Shown here: one piece after another, positions 1 through 6,509 of the stretch
How the letters are laid out: each line of letters starts with the position of its first letter
Numbering within the stretch: the first letter of the stretch is position 1
Source: Sphingorhabdus lacus
GTDB taxonomy: Bacteria; Pseudomonadota; Alphaproteobacteria; Sphingomonadales; Sphingomonadaceae
Length of the DNA: 64,000 nt
NCBI RefSeq assembly: GCF_009768975.1
Contig: NZ_CP035733.1
Coordinates: forward strand, 3,082,001-3,146,000
Direction of reading: 5' to 3'
Made by a program: the position numbers and the translations under genes
The notes under the pieces: model-generated
What the model saw: only the letters and a program-made list of their open reading frames with translations
The model's database searches: none
Told to the model about the DNA's origin: nothing

Positions 1-111
1 ATGCTCGCCACCAAGGCGGCGCAGCGGGGCATGGCCGTGGAATGGCATCCGCTTTATGGCGGGCATTGCGCCATCGACACGTCGTCACTGGCGCGCTTTC
101 TGGCGTCCTGA
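1..111 (+). CDS. C-terminal end of an unidentified protein (partial)
   Basis: The frame is open from base 1 and ends at TGA 109-111, giving the last 36 residues of a protein that begins outside the window. Codon use is GC-rich and matches the neighbouring genes. The tail contains WHPLYGGHCAID, where the histidine could be the late catalytic histidine of an alpha/beta hydrolase, but 36 residues are too few to assign a family. The next gene is on the opposite strand and converges on it. Confidence 0.55.
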   Translation: MLATKAAQRGMAVEWHPLYGGHCAIDTSSLARFLAS

Positions 112-162
112 ACGGGAAGGCCGGATGCAGCCTCCCGCCATCGTCGCAACGGCGTGCGTTTT

Positions 163-687
163 TTAGAAACGATTGGCGCGTTTGCCCCAATTGCCCTGAT
201 CGCATTCGCCGCGGAATTTTGTCTGGCCGTCAATCTTCATGCGGCCGGTCCGGCGGTTGATTTCCAACCTTGGTTTGTTAAGCCCGTTCAACCGGTAGCG
301 TGCGGTGATCGTGTCTGGGCCGACATGGACATTGTCGAGTTCCCACCAGCCGTTGTTGCCGCCGCTGTGGATCGTCGGGATCAGCTTTCCGGTCAGGTGG
401 ATGCGGCCCCAGTCGTCGTGCAGTTCAATCTGCACTTCGGAGTCAAACTCCTTCGTGGTGTTCTGGATATAGGTTTCGGGCACAAACTTGTTGCGGCGGT
501 GGTCCCAGGAATAGCCGGTGGACACCGACGTCCCGGGCTTGCGGCCTTCGCCCCAGCAGATCAACGTCAGGCTGTTTTCGGCATTTTCATATTCATAGTC
601 GTCGTAGCGCTGCGCCGTCGCGCCGCTTGCCGCGAGCGTTGCTATTGCCATACCGGTAACGACGGCTGTGATAATCGGCTTGTTCAT
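163..687 (-). CDS. Secreted protein of unknown function
   Basis: This 174-residue protein begins with a typical signal peptide (MNKPIITAVVTGMAIATLAA, cleavage probably after ATA near residue 25), so it is likely periplasmic or secreted. The mature part is rich in Trp, Tyr, Asn and charged residues, has two cysteines (LICWGEG and RGECDQG) that could pair, and looks beta-rich. I do not recognise the family. A good ribosome binding site (AAAGGAA) precedes the ATG. It is a single-gene unit; its end converges with the partial gene at the left edge. Confidence 0.7.
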   Translation of the reverse strand: MNKPIITAVVTGMAIATLAASGATAQRYDDYEYENAENSLTLICWGEGRKPGTSVSTGYSWDHRRNKFVPETYIQNTTKEFDSEVQIELHDDWGRIHLTGKLIPTIHSGGNNGWWELDNVHVGPDTITARYRLNGLNKPRLEINRRTGRMKIDGQTKFRGECDQGNWGKRANRF

Positions 688-816
688 TCACGGTTCCTTT
701 CAATAGGGAGGACGAGGTGTCGACTCCGGCTCAGGATATGGTGCCTCCAGCGCTGAAATTATCGGGCAGCGGCAATTATGCAATGGGATTTTGTCCCCAT
801 TGCAGCGCTCAGGCCC

Positions 817-1380
817 TTAACCAACAGGTTCCCGATATTTGGCCCCGATGGCGAACAGCAGGCTGGCGATCCACCACAGCGTCGACAGCAAGATCGTCAA
901 CACCCCGCCCCTGAAATCACTGCCCCATATGCCCGCGAGCAGGCCGATGGCGCATTGTGTGGTTCCGGCAGCAAGCATCGCGGCGGGCATGATGTTGCGG
1001 TGCAGACTGGAAAGCCATGCGCCGATAATGGCGATCAACAGGACAAAGCCAAAGAGCAGGTTCACCACATTGCCTTCATGGCCGATCATGCCGACCGCCA
1101 GGTTGGACCAGAACACCAGAAAGCCGGCGAGGACGGCAACAAAACCACCGACGCGGGAAAACCAGTTGTTGGTGAGGAGGACGGTCAGTTCCGTCAACGC
1201 ACCGATAATTCCGAATATGACCGTTGCGAAGATAAAGTCGGCTGCGGTCCAATTGACTTCACGGGTGAATTGCATGGCGACGAGCGGTGTCAGGACCAAC
1301 AGGACCGCGCCGCCCCAACCCAATATCCGCCAGATCGGAATGCGTCGCGGTCCTGGCCCCCCAAACCCAATGTCGTTCAT
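817..1380 (-). CDS. Six-pass membrane protein, unknown function
   Basis: This is a hydrophobic protein of about 187 residues with roughly six predicted membrane helices; the last two lie around IMPAAMLAAGTTQCAIGLLA and VLTILLSTLWWIASLLFAIG. I chose ATG 1380 (MNDIGFGG); an in-frame TTG at 1413 would add 11 residues and cannot be excluded, as neither has a strong ribosome binding site. It is divergent from the OmpR-type regulator at 1471 with about 90 bp between the starts, so that regulator may control it. I do not recognise a named family. A 9-bp inverted repeat (TGCAATGGG/CCCATTGCA, about 780-806) lies just past its stop and may form a hairpin. Confidence 0.65.
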   Translation of the reverse strand: MNDIGFGGPGPRRIPIWRILGWGGAVLLVLTPLVAMQFTREVNWTAADFIFATVIFGIIGALTELTVLLTNNWFSRVGGFVAVLAGFLVFWSNLAVGMIGHEGNVVNLLFGFVLLIAIIGAWLSSLHRNIMPAAMLAAGTTQCAIGLLAGIWGSDFRGGVLTILLSTLWWIASLLFAIGAKYREPVG

Positions 1381-1470
1381 CAAATTTTTGCCCCATTTGG
1401 TGATTGTCCGCAAAGCATTGGCAGACTAGGTGATGAGCGGCATGATGGGGCCGTGAGCAATTGGTGAATA

Positions 1471-2571
1471 ATGGACGGGGCAAGCTTATATTTCGATGAT
1501 TTCCGGCTTGATCCGGAAAATCGGCTGCTAATGCGTGACGGAGCGCAGGTGGAGCTGAGCGGTCGCTATTTCGACGCCTTGGCCCTGCTGGTCGGCGCGC
1601 CGGGCAAGCTTGTGTCCAAGGAACGGTTTCTGGAAGACGTCTGGCACGGGGTGCCGGTGACCGATGAAGCCCTCACCCAATGTATCCGGACGCTGCGGCG
1701 CGTGCTGGGCGATAATGCAGCGCGACCACGCTTCATCGAGACTGTGCCCAAATATGGCTATCGCTTCATTGCCGATGTGTCGGTGGGCGCGCCAGAGGTT
1801 GCCGCGCCCATGGTTGCACCCTTGCCCCTTGTCGGGGCGACACTTCTGGAAGCGCCGCCTTTGCACGCCTTTGACTGGGCGCGCTATTGGTTGTTGGCGG
1901 GGGCAGGCGTCCTCGGCGGTGCTCTGGCCGGGGTCGTTGGCGGGTTGTTCTACGGATTTATCGCGGCGGGGCAAAGCACGCAGGCCGGCAGTTCGGTGGT
2001 GATGGTGATGACAGCGCTGACCGTTCTATTCTCCATATTGGGTGCGGCGGGGATATGTCTCGGCCTTGCCGCGGTCGCGCAGCGCCGCGCCGGTTGGGCC
2101 GGCCATATGGCGGGCGGCTCCATCGGCGGGATGATCATCGGCGGATCGGTCAAGCTGCTCGGGCTGGATGCGTTCGGCCTGTTGTACGGAAGTGCGCCTG
2201 CAACCATGACCGGCGGAATGGAAGGTGTCGTCATCGGCGCCGGGGTCGGCCTTGGCCTGTGGTTCGCGCGCGAATCGGGGCCGGTGCGGCTGTGGCCCGC
2301 CCTGCTGATCGGCCTGGTTATCGGTGCAGCAATCCCGGCGCTTGGCGGCAGGTTGCTGGGCGGCAGTCTTTTTGCGGTGGCGCAGATGTTCCCGCAATCG
2401 CAATTTCGTCCAGACGAAATAGGCGGGCTGGTGGGCGAAAATGGTTTCGGCCCGGTCAGCGCCATGGTTTCGGGCGCGCTTGAAAGCCTGCTGTTTGTCG
2501 GCGGGGTGGTCTGGGCCATGTCTCTTGCGCGACGGCAGATGGACAAAAGAAGTAATAACCGTATAGGTTAA
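1471..2571 (+). CDS. Membrane-tethered OmpR/CadC-type winged-helix regulator
   Basis: The 366-residue protein has an N-terminal OmpR/PhoB-type winged-helix DNA-binding domain (about residues 5-105). Its features are the DDFRLDPENRLL wing strand, the recognition region DEALTQCIRTLRRVLGD and the closing motif FIETVPKYGYRF. In place of a receiver domain there is a C-terminal half of about six hydrophobic segments rich in Gly and Ala (residues 135-355). This is the CadC/ToxR plan of a membrane-anchored one-component regulator, but with a multi-pass rather than single-pass anchor. It probably senses a membrane or periplasmic signal and controls the divergent membrane gene ending at 817. Domain architecture is read directly; the target is inferred. 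Confidence 0.8.
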   Translation: MDGASLYFDDFRLDPENRLLMRDGAQVELSGRYFDALALLVGAPGKLVSKERFLEDVWHGVPVTDEALTQCIRTLRRVLGDNAARPRFIETVPKYGYRFIADVSVGAPEVAAPMVAPLPLVGATLLEAPPLHAFDWARYWLLAGAGVLGGALAGVVGGLFYGFIAAGQSTQAGSSVVMVMTALTVLFSILGAAGICLGLAAVAQRRAGWAGHMAGGSIGGMIIGGSVKLLGLDAFGLLYGSAPATMTGGMEGVVIGAGVGLGLWFARESGPVRLWPALLIGLVIGAAIPALGGRLLGGSLFAVAQMFPQSQFRPDEIGGLVGENGFGPVSAMVSGALESLLFVGGVVWAMSLARRQMDKRSNNRIG

Positions 2572-2666
2572 TTTTATTGGCATAGTGACGCTGAAAAGGT
2601 AAAGACGTCAAAGCTGGACCCACCGCGTCCACATTCTACCTTTTACCCAAAAGCAAAGGATATCCC

Positions 2667-3377
2667 ATGCCTTCCAAAACCACGCCACCTGAGTGGCGGC
2701 GGGCGTTTTTGCGTGCGCTTGGCCGCTGTGCCAATGTCCGCGAGGCCGCGCGTGCCGCCGGTATCGACCATGCCACCGCCTATCAGTACCGCAAAAGCAA
2801 TCCCCATTTCGCCCGATTGTGGGAGGACGCGCTTGCATCGGGTCGGGCAGCGCTGGCGGCAGGGCGCGTGCCGGAAGATGTCGCGCTGGAAGATGCCAGG
2901 CCGCGCACCATCCGGTCATCGCGCAGCGGGAAAACCTGCGTCATGGCAACCGGCGCAGGGCGCTGGAACGAGACGGTGGAGGAGGCATTCTTCACCCGGC
3001 TCGCCGAAACAGGCAATGTGCGGGAGGCTGCGCGGGCTATCGGCATGTCGACCACGGCGCTCTACAACCGCCGCAAGATCTGGCCCGCCTTCGACAAGTG
3101 CTGGGATGAGGTGGTGACCCTCGCGACCGAGCGGCTGGCGCTATCGCTGCTGACCTCGGCCAATAATCTGCTGGAACAACAGGAACCACCGCTGCCCGAA
3201 TTTGCGGACATGTCGGTCGATCAGGCGATCCGTGTGGCGCAACTCTACGAAGCACGTCTGCGTCAGAATGGCCGCCTGCGCCGCTACGACCGGAAACGCC
3301 CGCCGGTCGATGTCGAGAAGGTGAAGGAAGAAATCATCGAGAAGTGCGAACGCATGGCGCAGGCTGCGCAGAAATGA
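2667..3377 (+). CDS. TerS-like protein with duplicated HTH domain
   Basis: This 236-residue protein lies immediately upstream of a large terminase gene and overlaps it by ATGA, so the two are translationally coupled. It contains an internal duplication. Residues about 10-52 (LRALGRCANVREAARAAGID, with HATAYQYRKSNPHFA) and about 108-150 (FFTRLAETGNVREAARAIGM, with STTALYNRRKIWPAFD) align as two copies of the same helix-turn-helix, the type seen in small terminase subunits. A good site (AAAGGA) precedes ATG 2667. Position and domain type suggest a TerS or gene-transfer-agent gp1 role in recognising DNA for packaging; that is inference. The tandem HTH is unusual. Confidence 0.65.
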   Translation: MPSKTTPPEWRRAFLRALGRCANVREAARAAGIDHATAYQYRKSNPHFARLWEDALASGRAALAAGRVPEDVALEDARPRTIRSSRSGKTCVMATGAGRWNETVEEAFFTRLAETGNVREAARAIGMSTTALYNRRKIWPAFDKCWDEVVTLATERLALSLLTSANNLLEQQEPPLPEFADMSVDQAIRVAQLYEARLRQNGRLRRYDRKRPPVDVEKVKEEIIEKCERMAQAAQK

Positions 3378-4666
3378 ACAAACGCTTTTTCGACGCTGTC
3401 CAAAGCCCCTTTGGCGCGACCGCGATCCAGCAGCTCGACGAGCGCAAGGCGTTGGCGCTCACTCGTGATTTTCCCACTTTCCACCATGAAGGGCAATTGC
3501 CGCCCGACAGCGACTGGCGCACCTGGCTGATCATGGCGGGGCGGGGCTTTGGCAAGACGCGCGCCGGGGCCGAATGGGTGCTGGCGCAGATGCGCGCCCA
3601 TCCCGGCTGCCGCATCGCGCTCATCGCCGCTACGCTGGACGAGGCGCGCCGGGTAATGGTCGAAGGGCCGTCGGGCCTGCTGCGGCTGGCATCCGAAGGC
3701 GAGATCGTCCAATGGTCGGCGACGCAGCGCACGCTCTGGTTCGAAAATGGCGCAGAGGCGACCCTCTATTCCGGAGCCAACCCCGAAGGTCTGCGCGGGC
3801 CGGAGCATCATTTTGCCTGGGCGGACGAGCTGGCCAAATGGAAGCATCCGGTCGATAGCTGGAACAATATGCAGATGGGCCTGCGCATGGGGGCATTCCC
3901 CCGCGCGGCGGTTACGACCACACCCCGCGCGCTGCCCTTGTTGCGCCGGATATTGGAAGCGGCGGACAGCGTGCGCACCGGTGGGGCGACGTCGGAAAAT
4001 CCGCATCTGCCCGAGCGCTTCATCGCGTCCATGAAGGACCATTATGGCGGCACACGGCTCGCCCTGCAGGAGCTGGAGGGGCGTTTGTTCGACGATGTCG
4101 AGGGCAGCCTCTGGCCGCTCGACCTGATCGCGCGATGTCGGGTGGACGCCCTGTCCGGAGAGATTGTGCGCACTGTCATCGGCGTCGATCCACCCACATC
4201 GGCCAATGGCACTTGCGGCATAATCGTGTGCACACTAGCGGCCGATGGCATCGCCTATGTGCGCGCCGACTGTTCGGTCTCCGGCGCCTCGCCCGAGGGA
4301 TGGGCACGGGCAGTGGCCGAGGCGGCGCATCACTATGACGCCGACCGCGTGGTAGCCGAACGGAACCAGGGCGGCGCCATGGTCCGCTCCGTCCTGCTCG
4401 CCGCATCGGCGACCTTGCCGGTGGACTTGGTCCATGCGGCGGTGGGCAAGGCGGCACGCGCAGAACCCGTCGCCGCCCTGTTCGAAAACGGCCGCGCCTG
4501 TTTTGCCGGCGAATTTCCCGAGCTGGAGACCGAACTGAGCGGCCTCGTCCCCGGCGGCTATGAAGGCGAAAGCAAAAGCCCCGACCGCGCCGACGCAATG
4601 GTCTGGGCAATCTGGGCGCTCCTGCTCCGCGGCAAAAAGCGCACACCGCGGATCAGGGTGCTTTAG
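3374..4666 (+). CDS. Large terminase / DNA-packaging ATPase-nuclease (GTA type)
   Basis: This 430-residue protein is the DNA-packaging motor of tailed phages and gene transfer agents. It has a Walker A loop (AGRGFGKTRAGAEW, about residues 54-67), an ATPase core with ALIAATLDEARRVMVEG and FAWADELAKWKHP (Walker B-like), and a C-terminal RNase H-type nuclease. The nuclease has acidic residues in VIGVDPPTS, VVAERNQGG and SPDRADAMVWA. The length and the phrase PPDSDWRTWLIM match the terminase of alphaproteobacterial GTA clusters. The start is ATG 3374, overlapping the stop of the upstream gene. Normally portal, protease and capsid genes follow; here only repeats follow, so the gene is an orphan or a relic. 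No frameshift is seen. Confidence 0.88.
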   Translation: MNKRFFDAVQSPFGATAIQQLDERKALALTRDFPTFHHEGQLPPDSDWRTWLIMAGRGFGKTRAGAEWVLAQMRAHPGCRIALIAATLDEARRVMVEGPSGLLRLASEGEIVQWSATQRTLWFENGAEATLYSGANPEGLRGPEHHFAWADELAKWKHPVDSWNNMQMGLRMGAFPRAAVTTTPRALPLLRRILEAADSVRTGGATSENPHLPERFIASMKDHYGGTRLALQELEGRLFDDVEGSLWPLDLIARCRVDALSGEIVRTVIGVDPPTSANGTCGIIVCTLAADGIAYVRADCSVSGASPEGWARAVAEAAHHYDADRVVAERNQGGAMVRSVLLAASATLPVDLVHAAVGKAARAEPVAALFENGRACFAGEFPELETELSGLVPGGYEGESKSPDRADAMVWAIWALLLRGKKRTPRIRVL

Positions 4667-4697
4667 AACGCGGGGGCAAGGGGACAATCGGCAATTT

Positions 4698-4862
4698 CCC
4701 CTCTCCCCTTTAGGGGAGAGGATACGAAGCCTTGGCCGACAGGCCTAGGCGCAGTTGGAGAGGGGCTCCAACCGTGAGGGCAATGCGCGACCTCCCCCTC
4801 TCCACTTCGTCTAACGGCTAAAGCCGTAAGACTACGTACCCCTCCCCTAAAGGAGAGAGGGG
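4698..4862. repeat. ~165-bp palindrome-ended repeat, copy 1
   Basis: The element begins with CCCCTCTCCCCTTTAGGGG and ends with a near inverted copy (CCCTCCCCTAAAGG). It contains smaller palindromes such as GGCTAAAGCC-like GGCTAAAGCCG near 4818. A closely similar copy lies at 19159-19322, and shorter fragments lie near 6305, 51288 and 54566. It fills most of the gap after the terminase gene and has no coding capacity. Confidence 0.75.
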
Positions 4863-4976
4863 GACTTAACAGGATATCCAAATCGAAAGCGGACCGTCAG
4901 GAAACGACAACTTATCGGACAGTCGCCAAAGCGCCGTTCATTCTTGAAACCCAGCATCCTATGTTCGAGGAAGTAT

Positions 4977-5018
4977 TTTATCCGGATATTATTGACATTA
5001 GATTTATCCGGATATAAT
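4977..5018 (+). promoter_or_regulatory. Promoter with duplicated TTTATCCGGATAT operator
   Basis: Two identical 13-bp sequences, TTTATCCGGATAT, lie at 4977-4989 and 5003-5015, 26 bp apart. Each is centred on the palindrome ATCCGGAT. They bracket a near-perfect promoter: TTGACA at 4992-4997 and TATAAT at 5013-5018 with a short 15-bp spacer. The second copy overlaps the -10 box, so a bound dimer would block RNA polymerase. The region is far more A/T-rich than its surroundings. It drives the DUF2239-GFA operon; the regulator is not in view. Confidence 0.6.
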
Positions 5019-5047
5019 TGCGGCGCTTCTAAATTAGGAGCAACAAT

Positions 5048-5575
5048 ATGGCGTCCAGTTTTACGGCATTCCTCGCAGGAAAGCAGATTGCGTCTGGTGA
5101 GCGGGACGAGGTAGCGCGAAGCATCAACGAACAACTTCTTGCGCAAGATGGCGCAGTGCTCGTATTTGAGGATGGATCTGGCCGGATCACCGACCTCGAC
5201 TATCGGGACACCGCACCGCGCAGTGCGGGCCGTCCGAAGCTGGGGGTGCAGGCTCGCGAAGTAACTCTTCTTCCCCGGCATTGGGAGTGGCTTTCCGAAC
5301 AGCCGGGCGGTGCATCTGCTGCCTTGAGACGGCTGGTTGAGGATGCACGCCGCGAAGGTCGGACAGAGCGCGAGTGCCGGGACTCCGTTTACCGCTTTAT
5401 GCAGGCCGCTTGTGGCGACATGCCAGGCTATGAAGAGGCGCTTCGTGCGCTTTACTCTGCGCGTGACGACGATTTTCTTGCAACGGTTGATCAATGGCCA
5501 CAAGATCTGGGGCGTTATATTCGCAAACTGCTGTCATCTGTGGAGGACACAAAAGGTGCTGCATTATGCGCGTAG
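5048..5575 (+). CDS. DUF2239 family protein
   Basis: The 175-residue protein matches the DUF2239 family as I know it. It has an N-terminal FTAFLAGKQIASGERDEVAR strand-helix unit, the stretch VLVFEDGSGRITDLDYR, and the hallmark block GRPKLGVQAREVTLLPRHWE followed by WLSEQPGGASAALRRLVEDA. The molecular function is unknown. ATG 5048 follows a good ribosome binding site (TAGGAG). It is the first gene of a two-gene operon under the repeated operator at 4977-5018. Its end overlaps the GFA gene by 10 bp. Confidence 0.85.
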   Translation: MASSFTAFLAGKQIASGERDEVARSINEQLLAQDGAVLVFEDGSGRITDLDYRDTAPRSAGRPKLGVQAREVTLLPRHWEWLSEQPGGASAALRRLVEDARREGRTERECRDSVYRFMQAACGDMPGYEEALRALYSARDDDFLATVDQWPQDLGRYIRKLLSSVEDTKGAALCA

Positions 5576-5958
5576 CGACCTGCCGCTGCGGGAGCCTAAA
5601 GGCCGAATGCACGGGCGAGCCAGTACTTATGTCGGTTTGCCATTGTCTCGAATGCAAACGCCGGACGGGAAGCGCATTTTCTGCGCAGGCACGATTTTTG
5701 GCAGAGAATGTCATGGTCACAGGCGAGTTTAGTACATTCGCACGTACGGCCGACAGTGAACGCAGCCTCACCTATCGATTCTGCCCAAGCTGCGGCTCAA
5801 CGGTCGCTTACCAGATCGACATATTGCCCGATTTCGTGGCCATCCCGTTCGGCGCTTTTGGAGATGATCAACTCCCGGCCCCATCTTACTCAAATTACGA
5901 ACGCCGGAAGCATCCTTGGGTAAGCATCAGCGGCGACGGAGTGGAGCATCTCGACTAA
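5566..5958 (+). CDS. GFA/CENP-V family zinc-binding protein
   Basis: This is a protein of 130 residues of the GFA (glutathione-dependent formaldehyde-activating, CENP-V) fold. Zinc-ligand cysteines are visible in TCRCGSL, VCHCLECKRRTGSAF and FCPSCGSTV. The family binds two zinc ions; most members have no proven substrate, and formaldehyde-glutathione activity should not be assumed. I chose ATG 5566, which overlaps the 3' end of the DUF2239 gene by 10 bp and starts directly with the first zinc motif, rather than the ORF's first ATG 72 bp upstream. It is probably translated by coupling from the DUF2239 gene. Confidence 0.85.
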   Translation: MRVATCRCGSLKAECTGEPVLMSVCHCLECKRRTGSAFSAQARFLAENVMVTGEFSTFARTADSERSLTYRFCPSCGSTVAYQIDILPDFVAIPFGAFGDDQLPAPSYSNYERRKHPWVSISGDGVEHLD

Positions 5959-6171
5959 GCCGGCGGGCGCTTATTCCTCAGGATTTCGGAAGGGTTTGGA
6001 AATCCAACGGTATTGGCTACCGCTAACGGCAGCTTTCAACCGCGTTTGTCCAGATACCCGACAGTCCGCTATCCAGAACATTCTAGTCATTCCCGCTGGC
6101 CGCCCGGCACCCTAAAAGCGACCATTCATCCAGTTCGGGCATAACTATAGGTTAGTGCCAGAGGATTATGT

Positions 6172-6272
6172 GGAAGAAAGAAGAGGAAGAAGAAAGAAGG
6201 GCGGGATGCGTTTCGACCTGTCTTCTTTCCTTCTTTCTCTTTTTTCTTCTGACGAAAAAATCGGCACGACCT
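6172..6272. repeat. Composite repeat ends (purine-rich arm and its inverse)
   Basis: A purine-rich arm (GGAAGAAAGAAGAGGAAGAA, 6172 onward) faces a pyrimidine-rich arm ending in TTCTTCTGACGAAAAAATCG (6243-6263 region). The arms match the ends of the composite repeats at 21429, 34173, 38755 and 63783. The CTGACGAAAAAA edge is shared. No gene is seen between 5959 and 6509; the rest of that gap holds these repeats, a CTCTCTCCTTCAGGGG fragment near 6305 and the REP below. Confidence 0.6.
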
Positions 6273-6366
6273 ATCCGCCAGCGCAGGGCAGCGATTGTCG
6301 AACATCCCTCTCTCCTTCAGGGGAAAGGGGGTTGTTCACCAGCCCGTCACCTTGAAGCCTACCGCT

Positions 6367-6397
6367 CCGTCACCCTGAACTTGTTTCAGGGTGACGG
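6367..6397. repeat. REP palindrome (CACCCTGAA/TTCAGGGTG)
   Basis: This is a palindromic REP unit with arms CCGTCACCCTGAA and TTCAGGGTGACGG around a short CTTGT-like centre. Seven other copies occur in this window (13105, 21515, 21626, 34256, 34305, 59794, 63836), all between genes. Confidence 0.8.
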
Positions 6398-6509
6398 TAC
6401 GTGGTGTGATGGTCCTTGGGGCTTCGAAAGCCAAAGGAAACTATTGGCCTTCGCCGTGCAACGCACTAGGCGTAGGGCGACAGATTCTTGCGAGTTAGGG
6501 AATGAAAAA

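Noticed and set aside
6168-6509. N-terminal 114-codon extension of the prolyl oligopeptidase frame
   Set aside because: It translates repeat DNA; the signal peptide and family start lie at 6510.
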